Assembly: GCA_964019135.1 (NCBI GenBank)
Contig: OZ025248.1
Span: 68,516,119-68,580,118 of the forward strand
Reading direction: 5' to 3'
Length of the DNA: 64,000 nucleotides
DNA from: Arenicola marina
Lineage: Eukaryota > Annelida > Polychaeta > Arenicolidae
Shown: piece by piece, positions 47,816 to 59,178 of the stretch
Layout: the number at the start of each line of letters is the position of its first letter
How positions within the stretch are numbered: position 1 is the stretch's first letter
Program-made: the position numbers and the translations under genes
The notes under the pieces: model-generated
What the model was told of the DNA's origin: nothing
The model's database searches: none
The model's input: the letters and a program-made list of their open reading frames with translations, nothing else

Positions 47816-48531
47816 ACAGCTTACGTCAGTCCCTCCTTACAGTGTACAGCTTACGTCAGTCCATCCTTACAGTGTACAGCTTACGTCAGTCCATCCTTAG
47901 TGTACAGCTTACGTCAGTCCATCCTTACAGTGTACAGCTTACGTCAGTCCATCCTTAGTGTACAGCTTACGTCAGTCCATCCTTGCAGTGTACAGCTTAC
48001 GTCAGTCCATCCTCAGTGTACAGCTTACGTCAGTCCCTCCTTACAGTGTACAGCTTACGTCAGTCCCTCCTTACAGTGTACAGCTTACGTTAGTCCCTCC
48101 TTGCAGTGTACAGCTTACGTCAGTCCATCCTTACAGTGTACAGCTTACGTCAGTCCATCCTTACAGTGTACAGCTTACGGCAGTCCCTCCTTACAGTGTA
48201 CAGCTTACGTCAGTCCATCCTTACAGTGTACAGCTTACGTCAGTCCATCCTTACAGTGTACAGCTTACGTCAGTCCATCCTTACAGTGTACAGCTTACGT
48301 CAGTCCATCCTTACAGTGTACAGCTTACGTTAGTCCCTCCTTACAGTGTACAGCTTACGTCAGTCCATCCTTACAGTGTACAGCTTACGTCTGTCTCTTA
48401 CAGTGTACAGCTTACGTCAGTCCATCCTTAGTGTACAGCTTACGTCAGTCCATCCTTAGTGTACAGCTTACGTCAGGCCATCCTTACAGTGTACAGCTTA
48501 CGTCAGTCCATCCTTACAGTGTACAGTTTAC
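47816..48531. repeat. 30-bp minisatellite with ttacgtcag core, about 24 copies
   Basis: The unit is acagcttacgtcagtccatc plus cttacagtgt (30 bp). Several units lose aca from cttacagtgt and are 27 bp. Every unit but a few carries TTACGTCA. The overlapping plus-strand frames (47807-48577, 47958-48431) read QCTAYVSPSL or SVQLTSVHPY repeats and match no protein family. Confidence 0.96.
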
Positions 48532-50068
48532 AGCCAGTCCCCTTCTAACACGTTTTGGATGTGTATCAACGTCCTAATATTACACATAAAACAGAGAACG
48601 CCACATTGACATTGGTAAAAGACATTGACCTCGTCTTGCCCTTACACTGACGGCCTTGACCTAGACACGCCGTTACGTCGATGGCCTTGACCCTGCCATT
48701 GATGTGAGAGGGATCCAGATGAGTGCTTCGCTAACTAATAAACCTAACAGAAGTCCGGCTTCTCCAGGAAAACACCAGATTACCCCTCGCGCCCTTTGCC
48801 CCGGAGTCCCGTCGCTAGATACAGATCCAGAAAGGTCTTCGAGATGGCTCAGGGCGGGACCTCCACTTAACCAATCCAGATCCTCAGCGCTCGGGTCTTG
48901 CCATTGCTAATCTGAGCCGGGAATCCAAGGCCCAGTGACTTGACTAACGTCTAAAGCCGACTTTCTTCCTCCAGGATCCTGGTACATATCGCTCACATAC
49001 TGCTTAACGAGGGCTCCACCCCTGGCGGACGTAACTGTCACCGCATTCACGTTAGTTCTACGGGGAAGGGCATTCAGTGACCTGTTCCTAGTACTTAAAC
49101 CCTGAATTCCAAAGTTAGAACATTCAACATTCAATAAATACACAACAGAAGGAAGTGTTAGGAACTGACAACGTAAACTGCACTATGTATAAATAGAATG
49201 AAATTTGTACAGGCAAATTTTCTTTTCTTGTTTTCCTAATAAAAAAAGTCCAGGTTTTATAAACTTGTATATTAACGGTATATAGCTCAACAGCACCTGC
49301 GGTGTATACCACGGTTGTATACCATGCTCTGTATACGAATATAAGCAAAACTGGATATAAGTTATGAATAAATTACGATTCGTATATACTTTAGTGCGCA
49401 TACCATATATCCACTCGGGCTCACGGCATCCATCCAGACGAGCTAGTCCGGAAGGCAATAACGAACACAATCTGTATGCAGCAGTCCTTGTGCTTCGGGC
49501 ACTGGGCCCTCCAGGGGGCGCCGGGTGACGGGGTGCCGGGGTGACGTGGTGGCGGGCGGGTGGGTGGGTGGGTGGGGGGTGGTATGGCTGACACAGGGCA
49601 GTCGTTGGGTGTAGACAGACACGGTTACACCCACTCACCCAGACACGTCCGCCCCCAAACCTGCCACCACCGTCAACACCCCCACCCCACTCCGCACCCG
49701 ACGACATGAGGAGGCGTGACGTCACCACCCTGGCGGTGCCCCCCCCCCCACCCCAGTCGCTCGACAGTCACCACCCGTTCCACTAACACATGCCCCTCAC
49801 AATGACGAAGGCAATAAGAGTGAGGCGAGGGCGGTTCGAGCCGCGCAGACAACCTTCACACCCCCTTGACCCAGACATTGTTCTATCTCCATTGGCAACA
49901 ACCAAAACGTGCATCCATTGACAACCCCACAGAGAAAACACGTCGCTCAGGTATCAGCTGCGGAAGCCACTCTCCCTTTGAACAGTTCACAGAATTTTGC
50001 ATACTGCATATATGCTGATATGCAATACTTCCCTGAAAATATACTTTGCTTTTTTTTTAATAACTGTT
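48532..50068. other. Intergenic stretch, no gene recognised
   Basis: Unique sequence with a ggtg-rich tract at 49550-49580 and a C-run near 49739-49750. It lies beyond the most likely poly(A) signal of SINHCAF and shows no other coding evidence. Confidence 0.5.
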
Positions 50069-51005
50069 TTTATTTTCTCAAATACTTTTGTATCAAAAAT
50101 ATCAAATATAATAAAAAAAAAAAAAAAAGAGAATAAACATAGCCATGAAATAAATTGACACAGTCATACGTGGCATATTGGATATGCCAGAACGGATACC
50201 GTCTTGGTGTATTATCAGTAATAATTATAGTATCCGCTAGACGGCGCCACAAACACCGACCTCGAGGACAGTAGTCATAGCAACAATGAACGAACCCTTC
50301 GGGCCAGGAGTCTCTCGCGCCGCCGTCATTCTGGCGGCAATATATACCTCCCAATAAGTTAAAACTCCTACTTCCTAGAACCTACATCCAAATCAAGAGC
50401 CTTCAAGGCGTCCCAACATTCCTAATATTATTCTTCCTATCACTCCACCAGACTGCAATGAAGTGAAAAATTTCCTAGGCGATATAATTTAGCGCAAGCT
50501 GACTGATTCCAATGTATATATATTAGCGAGAGTATTCCTGTTTGACAGCACGCAACGTCCCTCCAAAAACAGTACTGAATAAAAAACGTGAATAATACGT
50601 ATTGAGCAAACTGATAATAAATATTCCCCATGTGTCTGTCTCCTGCTGACAAGAGAGGAGGTGGCTGGACCCAACTGAGCAGCGAGTGACCACGTGACGA
50701 CCCCATACGTCACGTGACAGCGCCCTAACCCCACCCCACGCCAATGAAGATAGAACAAAGTGGTGACGTATGTGCGAGCCGCTTCCCCCGCCAGTGTCGC
50801 CGTCGGCCTCCAGAGGGCGCCCTCAAAGGCAGGCGCCCCACGTGACTCGTGCCTCACAAGGCATGCGCCCCAGAGGCCACAGGTACTGGGTGGCGGTGAG
50901 TGGAGAGCGAGGCACGCAGAGGCGTCAGTGCCGAAACAACTGTCCCATAAGCCAGGCAGCCAAGGCTGCCGGGCTAGTAATTTCCTAAAGAACGCATTGC
51001 CTAGT
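50069..51005 (-). other. Probable SINHCAF 3' UTR ending at a minus-strand AATAAA
   Basis: Downstream of the SINHCAF stop (51006) on the minus strand, the first clear AATAAA I find is at 50074-50069, giving a 3' UTR of about 0.9 kb. An A-rich stretch follows on the minus strand. The 292-codon minus frame at 50489-51367 overlaps exon 4 in another phase and is a shadow. Later signals could give longer transcripts. Confidence 0.4.
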
Positions 51006-53897
51006 TTAGACTTCCATTGGTATACATAGTTGTTGGTCCGGTGGTCCTGTGCTTGCCTTGTGGCTGTGGCTGTGGCTGTGGTTGCGGGCAGAGCGCGATA
51101 GGTCGAGCACGGCGGAGGCGGCGGCGGCCACCGCACTGCTGCACAGCGCGAAGGGCGAGGGGGGCCCGGCCAGGAAGGACGACGGCAGGCTGTCCTCGTC
51201 CTCGGTCTCCAGGTGGCGCTGCGAGGCCGACTGCTGGCCCGCCTCGCGCAGAGACAGGTACGGCAGGTAGGCCGGCTCGGGGTGCAGCGTGGGCGGCGAG
51301 GGCGTCCCCCGGCCGTCCCCATCCTCATCCTCATCCAGGTCGTCATCCATGTCGTCATCCAGATCATCCTCCTCGTCCTCCTCCTCGACCAGGCTGCCCA
51401 GGTCCTCCTCCACCCCCTCCCCCTCCTCCACCCCGGCGTCCTCGGGGTCCTGGCACGAGTCCTCGCGCGGGGTCATCACCCCTGAGTCGGAGGAGGCGCA
51501 CGACTCGGAGTTCTGTCTCCGCGTGCAGCTGGTGGGTGGCTGGGGGGTGGGGGTGGGGGTGTCCCGGGGTGTGGCGGGGCGGCAGGCGCGGCAGGGTCGC
51601 AGTAGACTCGTGTCCACCATTACCTCGCCGTTGGCGCCCTTAAAGATGGTGCCGCAGCAGATCTCAGTCCTGAGGGGTAGAGTGCAACCAACAGTGAAGC
51701 TCCGGTCCCGGGTGACAAAACATTACTCGAGGAGACTTTAACTGCATTTATAAGTTGGTCCTGAGAGCTAGAGTGCAACCAACATTGAAGCTCTGGTCCC
51801 GGGTGACAAACCATTACTCGAGGAGACTTTAACTGCATTTATGAGTGTATCAATACCAATACGCCTAATCTAGACCCCCTTTATCACATGTTCTTTAGCT
51901 ACATACGTAACTCTTGCCCAATTTGCCATAATACGGTTTGGCTTGCCATACATTATGGCCAATTGTGCCGGAAGTAAGTATGTCCAGCGTTGCTTAAAGA
52001 GATCATTACTGTGAGCGGTGAGGGAGGTGGGGGACTTACTTCTTCCAGTATGTGAGATCGAGGAAGGAGCTGAACCTGGCTGGCCGCGAGGGTTTGCGAG
52101 AGGTCCGCCGCCCGGCCGTGTGTACGCGCGCGGGCGCGGGCTGCACTCGGGCGGCCCGTACCCTCGCCACTTCGTCCCCCTCGTCGTCGGAGACATCGCT
52201 GTGGTTAGGGCTGGGAGTCCGGCTGTTGTAGTTGTCGCTGAACCCCTCGTCGCCGACTGCAATGGGAGCAAGGAACCAGTCAGGGTAAGAGAACCAGTCA
52301 GGTGACGGTCACCAGCAGGTGCCAAGTGACTCCGCCCCAGCAGTGTTAGGAATCAGCCACATTAAACGGTTACTAACTGGCATACCAATCACGGGAGAGG
52401 CTCATCGCAGAGGGACTTAATATAACATATATTCCAGCAAAAATTCTGAAATCTAATTTATAACAAGCAACCGCCAGTGAGTCCTAGAACTACAACCCCA
52501 AGGGTTGTCACGGTGACGGTGACACGGACCTTGGTTAGCGATGTGGCGAAATAAACTATACTGATGTTTCTGGCAACTTTTGTGCCAAACTGGGCCAAGG
52601 AACCTCGCGGGACGCTCCATGATGCCAGGGCCGCCCGGGTTCGAACCCCCGACCTGGGGTCCAGTGGTCGGGTGGAGCGGGGTGGGGTGGGGCGGGGGGG
52701 GGGGGAGACTCACACATGATGTCGTCGGACAGGGCCCCCGGGCTGTGCGGCGCACGCAGCAGCGGTGAGGGTGAGGGGGCGGGCGCGGCGGCCGCCTTGT
52801 GCAGCTTGCGGTGCTTGTGTTTGTGCTTGTGCTTCTTCTTGAGGATGGCGGCCGGCTCCTGTCGCTCCTCCTTGCAGCGGTTCTTTATCTTGTACATCGA
52901 CTTGGTGCCCGGCCCGGCGCGCGCGTCCACCACCTGGCGGAGAAAACAGGCACTGTCAAACACCCGGAGGAAGGAGAGTGGTGGGGGGGGGGGGGGGGGG
53001 GGGTAGGCACACAGTAGCAAACGTCTGAGGTGGTTCGGGGGTAACAGACACTGAGGTGGTTGTGGGGTAACAGACACTAAGGTGGGGGGGGGGGGGGGGG
53101 GGGGGTAACATACACATATCAAACACCCGAACAGAGAGGGGGGGTCGGGGCAAAAATAGACAAGAGATCGCGCCAAGATAGAGAACAGGCAAAGTGCAAG
53201 TGTACTAAGCCCATGCCCTATGGGGACCCTTACATAGAGAGAACGAAATTGAAAGTCATTGGTACTGATATACGTTGTATATGGTGAGGACCGAATAAGT
53301 AGATAGCTACTTTCAGTTTACGACTGGGGAACCACCTATTGCATGTGACATCAGCCATTGTGTGAACGCGCAGGGTACCAGCAGAAAGGTGGTAATGGCG
53401 TATCCCTACAACCGACTCAGAGTACATGGTGCTGTGCCTGTTATAGCGGGGGATGGGGCTTACATAGTGCCAGTACTTATTACAGCGGGGGGGGGCAAAC
53501 ATGGTGCCAGTTCTAGCTGTACCTGTTACAGCGGGGGGGGGGGGGGGGTTATACGGTGCCAGGTCTAGTCGTACCGGTTACAGCTGACGGTCCACCTGCG
53601 CTGTGGCCGCGCTTTAACCTGGCCGCCGATTAAGTTGGCCGCAAAGGGGGGGAGGGAGGGAGTACTTACATGGTGCCAGTTTCTATTGGAGCCGTTGGGC
53701 AGTTTCTTCCAGCGCTTGACGAGCAACACGCAGGCGTTGCAGATCTCGCCGGCGCGGTGCTCGAGGATCTTGAAGCACTTCTCGAAGTCGGTCTCGTAGC
53801 GCTTGCTGTCCGTGAAGCGAGAGCTCGAGGACTTGGCCCGGCATATACAGCAGCCGTTCAGGCTCCGGTAGATCTTGGGCTTGTGGAAGCTGAACAT
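51006..53897 (-). CDS. SINHCAF: SIN3-HDAC complex-associated factor (FAM60A), four coding exons
   Basis: SINHCAF is a nuclear subunit of the SIN3-HDAC corepressor. Coding exons on the minus strand: 53897-53670, 52933-52714, 52256-52040, 51669-51006; all introns are GT-AG (736, 457, 370 bp) and phases join to 442 aa. Exon 1 (residues 1-76) is very close to vertebrate FAM60A: FHKPKIYRSLNGCCICRAKS, SSRFTDSKRYE, GEICNACVLLVKRWKKLP; the paired CxxC motifs suggest metal binding. Exon 2 starts VVDARAGP and adds a basic KHKHKHKHRK stretch. Exon 3 ends with FLDLTYWK; exon 4 continues TEICCGTIFKGANGEVMVDT, both conserved blocks of the family. The remainder (residues about 255-442) is unlike the short vertebrate tail: serine/proline-rich, then strongly acidic at about 297-341. 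Vertebrate FAM60A is about 221 aa, so this form is twice as long. The start has A at -3; ccacag at 53908-53903 just upstream looks like an acceptor, implying a non-coding 5' exon. It converges on HS6ST. Confidence 0.95.
51667..51845. repeat. Tandem duplication (about 90 bp) across the SINHCAF exon 4 acceptor
   Basis: Two copies, about 51667-51755 and 51757-51845, share gagtgcaaccaaca, cccgggtgacaaa and actcgaggagactttaactg. The duplicated unit includes ctcag|gac on the minus strand, so a second potential acceptor lies at 51765-51761. Joining exon 3 to it would read three residues (TNL) and then a stop, so it could only give a truncated product. Confidence 0.85.
52610..52670 (-). other. tRNA-like T-arm remnant in SINHCAF intron 2
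   Basis: On the minus strand cgggggttcgaacccgggcgg resembles a tRNA T arm with B box, but no A box or acceptor stem is visible upstream. It is probably the 3' end of a tRNA-derived SINE or chance. Confidence 0.3.
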
Positions 53898-54612
53898 GGT
53901 TGCTGTGGGTTAGGTTACGTACGCGCGGTGAATGCGCTGCTGCGATGTGTGTACTTCTTTGGAATTGTTTCAAGTCACGGTAAAGTCAACAGACGAGTCG
54001 CAGGCACCTGGAAAGAACGGAAAAGGGAAAAGGTTAATGCAAACATAGCTGGGGGGGGGAGTAGGCGATAATCGGGGGATTTGGGAGCTTGTTGCTTACG
54101 ATAATGCGAACCCAAATTGGCCGTCTTACCATCAGACCAGTAAGCGGGTGGGTGTGGGCACAGAGCGCTCGGCGACCGTTGGTTCCTCCTCCACCGCCCG
54201 ACTTACCCAGATGTAACGGGACTCCGTTCACTGCAGTATATCCGACACAGACTGTGTACCCAGCAATGTGGAGCTAACCCGTAGGAGTGAACAGCTGTTT
54301 GGGTCAAGGGCTCTCAGACCGCAATGTGATGCCAATCTAGCAGACACACGGCTTATATCACCCCTCCCCCCCTCCCCCACGGCCGCCCTGACCCGCATGG
54401 TCAGTGGTTGCGATGGTCACTAGTTGTGCAATAGCCGATGACGTAATTAGGGTTTGATTGTTATCACGCCTAATGGTGGGACAGCCAGGCAAACAGCAAT
54501 ACGATGCGGGTAATCTTGTTACACAGTAAATGACTTGCATTGTTATATCTCGACAGTCAACAGCTGACAAGAGGAGACACGGCCAGTCTGCCCAGGGGCC
54601 CGCTGCCAGCTG
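53898..54612. other. SINHCAF upstream region, promoter not placed
   Basis: The probable 5' UTR acceptor lies at 53903-53904. The transcription start and non-coding first exon cannot be located from sequence. A C-run lies at 54363-54378. Confidence 0.4.
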
Positions 54613-54693
54613 TGGACAACAGCAAAAACAACAGCAAAGACAACAGCAAGAACAACAGCAAAGACAACAGCAAGAACAACAGCAAAGACAACA
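54613..54693. repeat. 24-bp repeat of caacagcaa/gaa type
   Basis: About three and a half copies of caacagcaaagacaacagca plus agaa encode QQQRQQQE in one + frame. The frame 54530-55264 runs into the N gap and has no recognisable domain, so I do not call a gene. Confidence 0.85.
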
Positions 54694-54937
54694 GCGGCTC
54701 GGCCTGCTTGTCTTTGCGTCGATGGAAGCTGCCAGCCAGCCACTGCATGGGGCGGACTTACCGGCGCGTTGTCAGCAATCAGCTCAGTGGGGAGGCCAGC
54801 GACATCTCCCTTTTTACACATCAACACTAATATCGCCATCTAGCGGCAGAGGTGAGCGAACTGCAAGCTCCACCTCTGTGCCCGACACCCAGACTAGCCC
54901 CGCCCCGCCCCGCGCACCGCTGCTCAGTCCACCCCCT

Positions 54938-55137
54938 NNNNNNNNNNNNNNNNNNNNNNNNNNNNNNNNNNNNNNNNNNNNNNNNNNNNNNNNNNNNNNN
55001 NNNNNNNNNNNNNNNNNNNNNNNNNNNNNNNNNNNNNNNNNNNNNNNNNNNNNNNNNNNNNNNNNNNNNNNNNNNNNNNNNNNNNNNNNNNNNNNNNNNN
55101 NNNNNNNNNNNNNNNNNNNNNNNNNNNNNNNNNNNNN
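54938..55137. other. Assembly gap of 200 N
   Basis: Bases 54938-55137 are all N. The round length suggests a placeholder of unknown true size, and it abuts a tandem array. Confidence 0.98.
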
Positions 55138-56167
55138 CGTCCAGTGGTGCCCGTCAGTGGTCAGTGGCGCCCGTCAGTGTCAGTGGTGCCCGTCTGTGGT
55201 GCCTGTCAGTGGTGCCCGTCTGTGGTGCCCGTCAGTTGTGTCCGTCAGTGGTGTCGGTCAGTGATGTCCGTCAGTGCTGGCCCGTCAGTAGTGCCCGTCA
55301 GTCAGTGCCCGTCTGTGGCGCCCGTCAGTGGTGTCGGTCAGTGGTGTCGGTCAGTAGTGCCCGTCAGTGCTGCCCGTCAGCAGTGCCCGTCAGCAGTGTC
55401 CGTCAGTCAGTGCCCGTCTGTGGCGCCCGTCAGTGGTGTAGTTCAGTAGTGCCCGTCAGTGGTGTAGTTCAGTAGTGCCCGTCAGTGCTGCCCGTCAGTG
55501 TCAGTGGTGCCCGCCTGTTGGTGCCCGCCTGTGGTGCCCGTCAGTAGTGCCCGTCAGTCAGTGCCCGTCTGTGGCGCCCGTCAGTAGTGCCCGTCAGTGC
55601 TGCCCGTCCAGTGTCAGTGGTGCCCGTCAGTGGTGGTCGGTCAGTGGTGCCCGCCTGGGGTGCCCGTCAGTAGTGCCCGTCAGTCAGTGCCCGTCTGTGG
55701 CGCCCGTCAGTAGTGCCCGTCAGTGCTGCCCGTCAGTGTCTGTGGTGCCGTCAGTGGTGTCGGTCAGTGGTGCCCGCCTGTGGTGCCCGTCAGTAGTGCC
55801 CGTCAGTCAGTTGCCCGTCAGTGCTGCCCGTCAGTGTCTGTGGTGCCCGTCAGTGGTGCCCGTCAGTGGTGTCGGTCAGTGGTGCCCGCCTGGGGTGCCC
55901 GTCAGTAGTGCCCGTCAGTCAGTGCCCGTCTGTGGCGCCCGTCAGTAGTGCCCGTCAGTGCTGCCCGTCAGTGCTGTCAGTGCTGCCCGTCAGTGTCTGT
56001 GGTGCCCGTCAGTGGTGCCCGTCAGTGGTGTCGGTCAGTGGTGCCCGCCTGTGGTGCCCGTCAGTAGTGCCCGTCAGTCAGTGCCCGTCTGTGGCGCCCG
56101 TCAGTAGTGCCCGTCAGTGCTGCCCGTCAGTGGTGCCCGTCACTGGTGTCGGTCAGTGGTGTCAGGT
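55138..56167. repeat. gtcagtggtgcccgtcagt-type array, 13-18 bp units
   Basis: Words agtggtgcccgtc, agtagtgcccgtc, agtgctgcccgtc, ctgtggcgcccgtc and ggtgtcggtcagt alternate for 1 kb. A longer block of about 190 bp (ctgtggcgcc ... gtcagtcagtgcccgt) recurs at about 55567, 55697, 55931 and 56091. Plus-strand frames through it are repeat artefacts. Its left end is lost in the gap. Confidence 0.94.
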
Positions 56168-56929
56168 CAGATCCACGCCTCTCCAGGCATCATTAATATC
56201 CCATCACCGGGCCACTGACATGCCGCTAACCCTGCTAACTGCCGAGCGCCGTGCATGGCCACGCGCGCTGAGGGGGGTGGAAGGGGGCAGGGGGACAGGG
56301 CGAAGCGGGTGGGGGGGGTGTATATCGTGGCAGAGGAGGGAGCTGTGGTTGATAATAAGTAACGTCTGTACAAACATTGAAACATTGTATCTAATAAATA
56401 CAGAGTAAGGACGTCGAATGACGCCCAAAAGTAACTTACCGGTCACTCCATGGGTTAACTCCAGTTGTTCCAAATGTCTCTAACTAACACTGATGGCCGG
56501 ATTATGTGGTAGAGAATTGAAAAATATGGATAATACCATTTCCGCTATCGGAACCGATACGTCCCCGCGGTGCGTGTGCCGGGTGGCTGCGCCGGCGCTG
56601 CCCGCCCGCCCGCCTGCCGCCTCTCCCCGCCCCCCCCCCCCCCGCCTGCCGCCTCTCCCCCCACCCCGGGCCTACACGCACTGGGACCTATATGTGAGGA
56701 GTGAATCAGGGATGACTGTCCCGCCGCTCTGACCACCACGCCAAACCCCAGTGGTGACTCAACAACTGGGTCAAGGCCTCCGGGTGGCCAATCTATATAA
56801 AGCCAGAGATCGATCCCGAAAGCGACAAACAGGATGTGTCACAGGAGTCACGGACACCTTGATAACACATGGCGGAGGAGGCCGCCGGGAGCCCCGAGGT
56901 ATGTGTCATCCCATAGGGGCAGAGCTGTT
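56168..56929. other. Intergenic stretch, no gene recognised
   Basis: It contains GC-rich low-complexity sequence with a C-run at 56630-56643. No coding evidence. Confidence 0.5.
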
Positions 56930-57560
56930 CCAGGTACCGAGCACACCCAGACACATCCTGACAAGGGACAGAGCTGTTCCCGGTACCGAGCACACCCAGA
57001 CACATCCTGACAAAGAGGGGCAGAGCTGTTCCCGGTACCGAGCACACCCAGACACAGCCTGACAAAGAGGGGCAGAGCTGTTCCCGGTACCGAGCACACC
57101 CAGACACATCCTGACAAGGGACAGAGCTGTTCCCGGTACCGAGCACACCCAGACACATCCTGACAAGGGACAGAGCTGTTCCCGGTACTGAGCACACCCA
57201 GACACATCCTGACAAGGGACAGAGCTGTTCCCGGTACTGAGCACACCCAGACACATCCTGACAAGGGACAGAGCTGTTCCCGGTACCGAGCACACCCAGA
57301 CACATCCTGACAAGGGACAGAGCTGTTCCCGGTACCGAGCACACCCAGACACATCCTGACAAGGGACAGAGCTGTTCCCGGTACCGAGCAAACCCAGACA
57401 CATCCTGACAAGGGACAAAGAGCTGTTCCCGGTACCGAGCACACCCCAGACACATCCTGACAAGGGAGAAAGAGCTGTTCCCGGTACTGAACACACGCAG
57501 ACACATCCTGACAAAGAGGGGCAGAGCTGTTCCCGGTACTGAACACACCCAGAAACATCA
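56930..57560. repeat. 49-bp minisatellite, about 12-13 copies
   Basis: The unit is cagagctgttcccggtaccg plus agcacacccagacacatcct plus gacaaggga; some units carry aagaggggcag and are about 55 bp. Minus-strand frames of up to 251 codons (LSGCVWVCSVPGTA-like) are repeat products in all three phases. Confidence 0.95.
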
Positions 57561-58821
57561 CATACCGCGCGCACCGGCAAACACTCGACAAAGACGATCA
57601 GGTTCGATCACTGGCAAAGCGCATTCAGGTTGAAATTAAACTATTTGAATTAATATATAAATGACAACATTTAAGGACTTGGTGGATGTCTAGACATACG
57701 TTGGAAGGTGGCATTGATTATGACGGGAGACTGCAGACCAGTCTGTAGACAGCACTTAATTAGGAGTCGCCCTGGCAATAACGAAGACCACGTGGTGAGC
57801 CGGCCCACGCGGGTCTTTAGGCTGCCTTATCAGCAAGCCATACACAAAGTTGCCATTAGCGGGAAATACCTCTATCGACACGCGACCCTTATCTCGCCAG
57901 TACACGCCAGCCACCCTGATAAGTCTCCAGTCACCTTGCGGATATATAAGAGAGGCGTCTCACTGCCCTTGCCGCCCGCACCGGGTCGCCCCACCGGGTC
58001 CAGATCTGGGACAAGAGGTTTTACGTCCTCCGTTACTAGGTCAACCAGAAGCACCCTATTCACCATACAGTGACCCCTCGACGGTCAACCCGTTACTGGG
58101 ACAACCGGGAGCCTTAAATAACACACAGTGAACCCAGCAGCCCTCACCATACAGTCAACTCATTACTAGGTCAACCACAAGCATTATATTCACCATACAG
58201 TGAAACTACCAGTCGCTTACTAGGTCAACCAGATTCGATACACCGCCAGCCGACTACCAGTTAATAGGTGTGCTCAATGCACAATGAGCCGAGCTGATCT
58301 CGATCTCAATATAACCTTATAAAGACTGTCTTAATATAGACATGGTGATCCATAATGGTACTTGCCAAAGCCATTTTTACTTTTGCACTGATATCGCTGG
58401 ATGGGCTGTATGTGGAAATATGCGTCAGCCAGACCCGGGGCAGTGAGTTCTGCACGCTATATCGACACCCCAATGACGGATAATGCAGCACATTCAATAC
58501 TTAGCCGCCGGAGTATACATTTCTTTAATAACGTTTTGTCATAAAATATCTCTCGGAAAGTCAGATCTTGATCACATCTGCCGGCCACCCACAGCGTAAC
58601 TGGAAAAAGTTTGTCAGACCACATCCAGACCCCCCCCCCCCACCCTCCCCACGTGCATCTAATCCCCGACGCCTGTATATACTTTCACTACAAGGCCAGA
58701 CAGACAATCCCAGGAGGATACAGGAGAGATTAGATCACGGCAATGTTGACGCCGTCTCTGACATTAATTAAAGCCGGCTCCCGGCGCAGGCCGCTTGGGA
58801 ATGATGTGTGGGCAGCAAGTG
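57561..58821. other. Intergenic stretch with a degenerate repeat, no gene recognised
   Basis: Between 58034 and 58235 a unit of about 60-70 bp (ttactaggtcaaccag, attcaccatacagtga) occurs three to four times with divergence. A C-run lies at 58630-58641. Confidence 0.55.
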
Positions 58822-59178
58822 TGGGTACAGACAGGGGGTACACAGAGGGGGTACGCAGAGGGGGTACGCAGAGGGGGTACGCAGAGGGGGTACGGAGAGG
58901 GGTACGGAGAGGGGGTACGCAGAGGGGGTAAGGAGAGGGGTACGGAGAGGGGTATGGAGAGGGGGTACGCAGAGGGGGTACGCGGAGGGGGTACGCGGAG
59001 GGGGTATGGAGAGGGGGTATGGAGAGGGGGTATGGAGAGAGGGTACGGAGCGGGGGTTCAGAGGGGGGTATAAACAGGGGATATAGAAAGGGGGTATAAA
59101 CAGGGGATATAGAAAGAGGGTATAGAAGGGGTACAGAGAGGGGGTACGAAGAGGGGGTACAGCGATGGGGTACAGATA
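58822..59178. repeat. 15-bp minisatellite of gggggtacgcagag type, about 23 copies
   Basis: Units of gagggggtacgcaga diverge to gagggggtatggaga and then ataaacaggggatatagaaa toward the right. The frames on both strands (for example 58730-59206 minus) are repeat products. Confidence 0.94.

Noticed and set aside
50489..51367. Separate 292-codon minus-strand gene
   Set aside because: It overlaps SINHCAF exon 4 in another frame; the exon 4 frame is fixed by homology and splice phase.
54530..55264. Glutamine-rich protein gene ending in the gap
   Set aside because: The Q-rich part is a 24-bp repeat, the rest is N or satellite, and no domain or splice evidence supports it.
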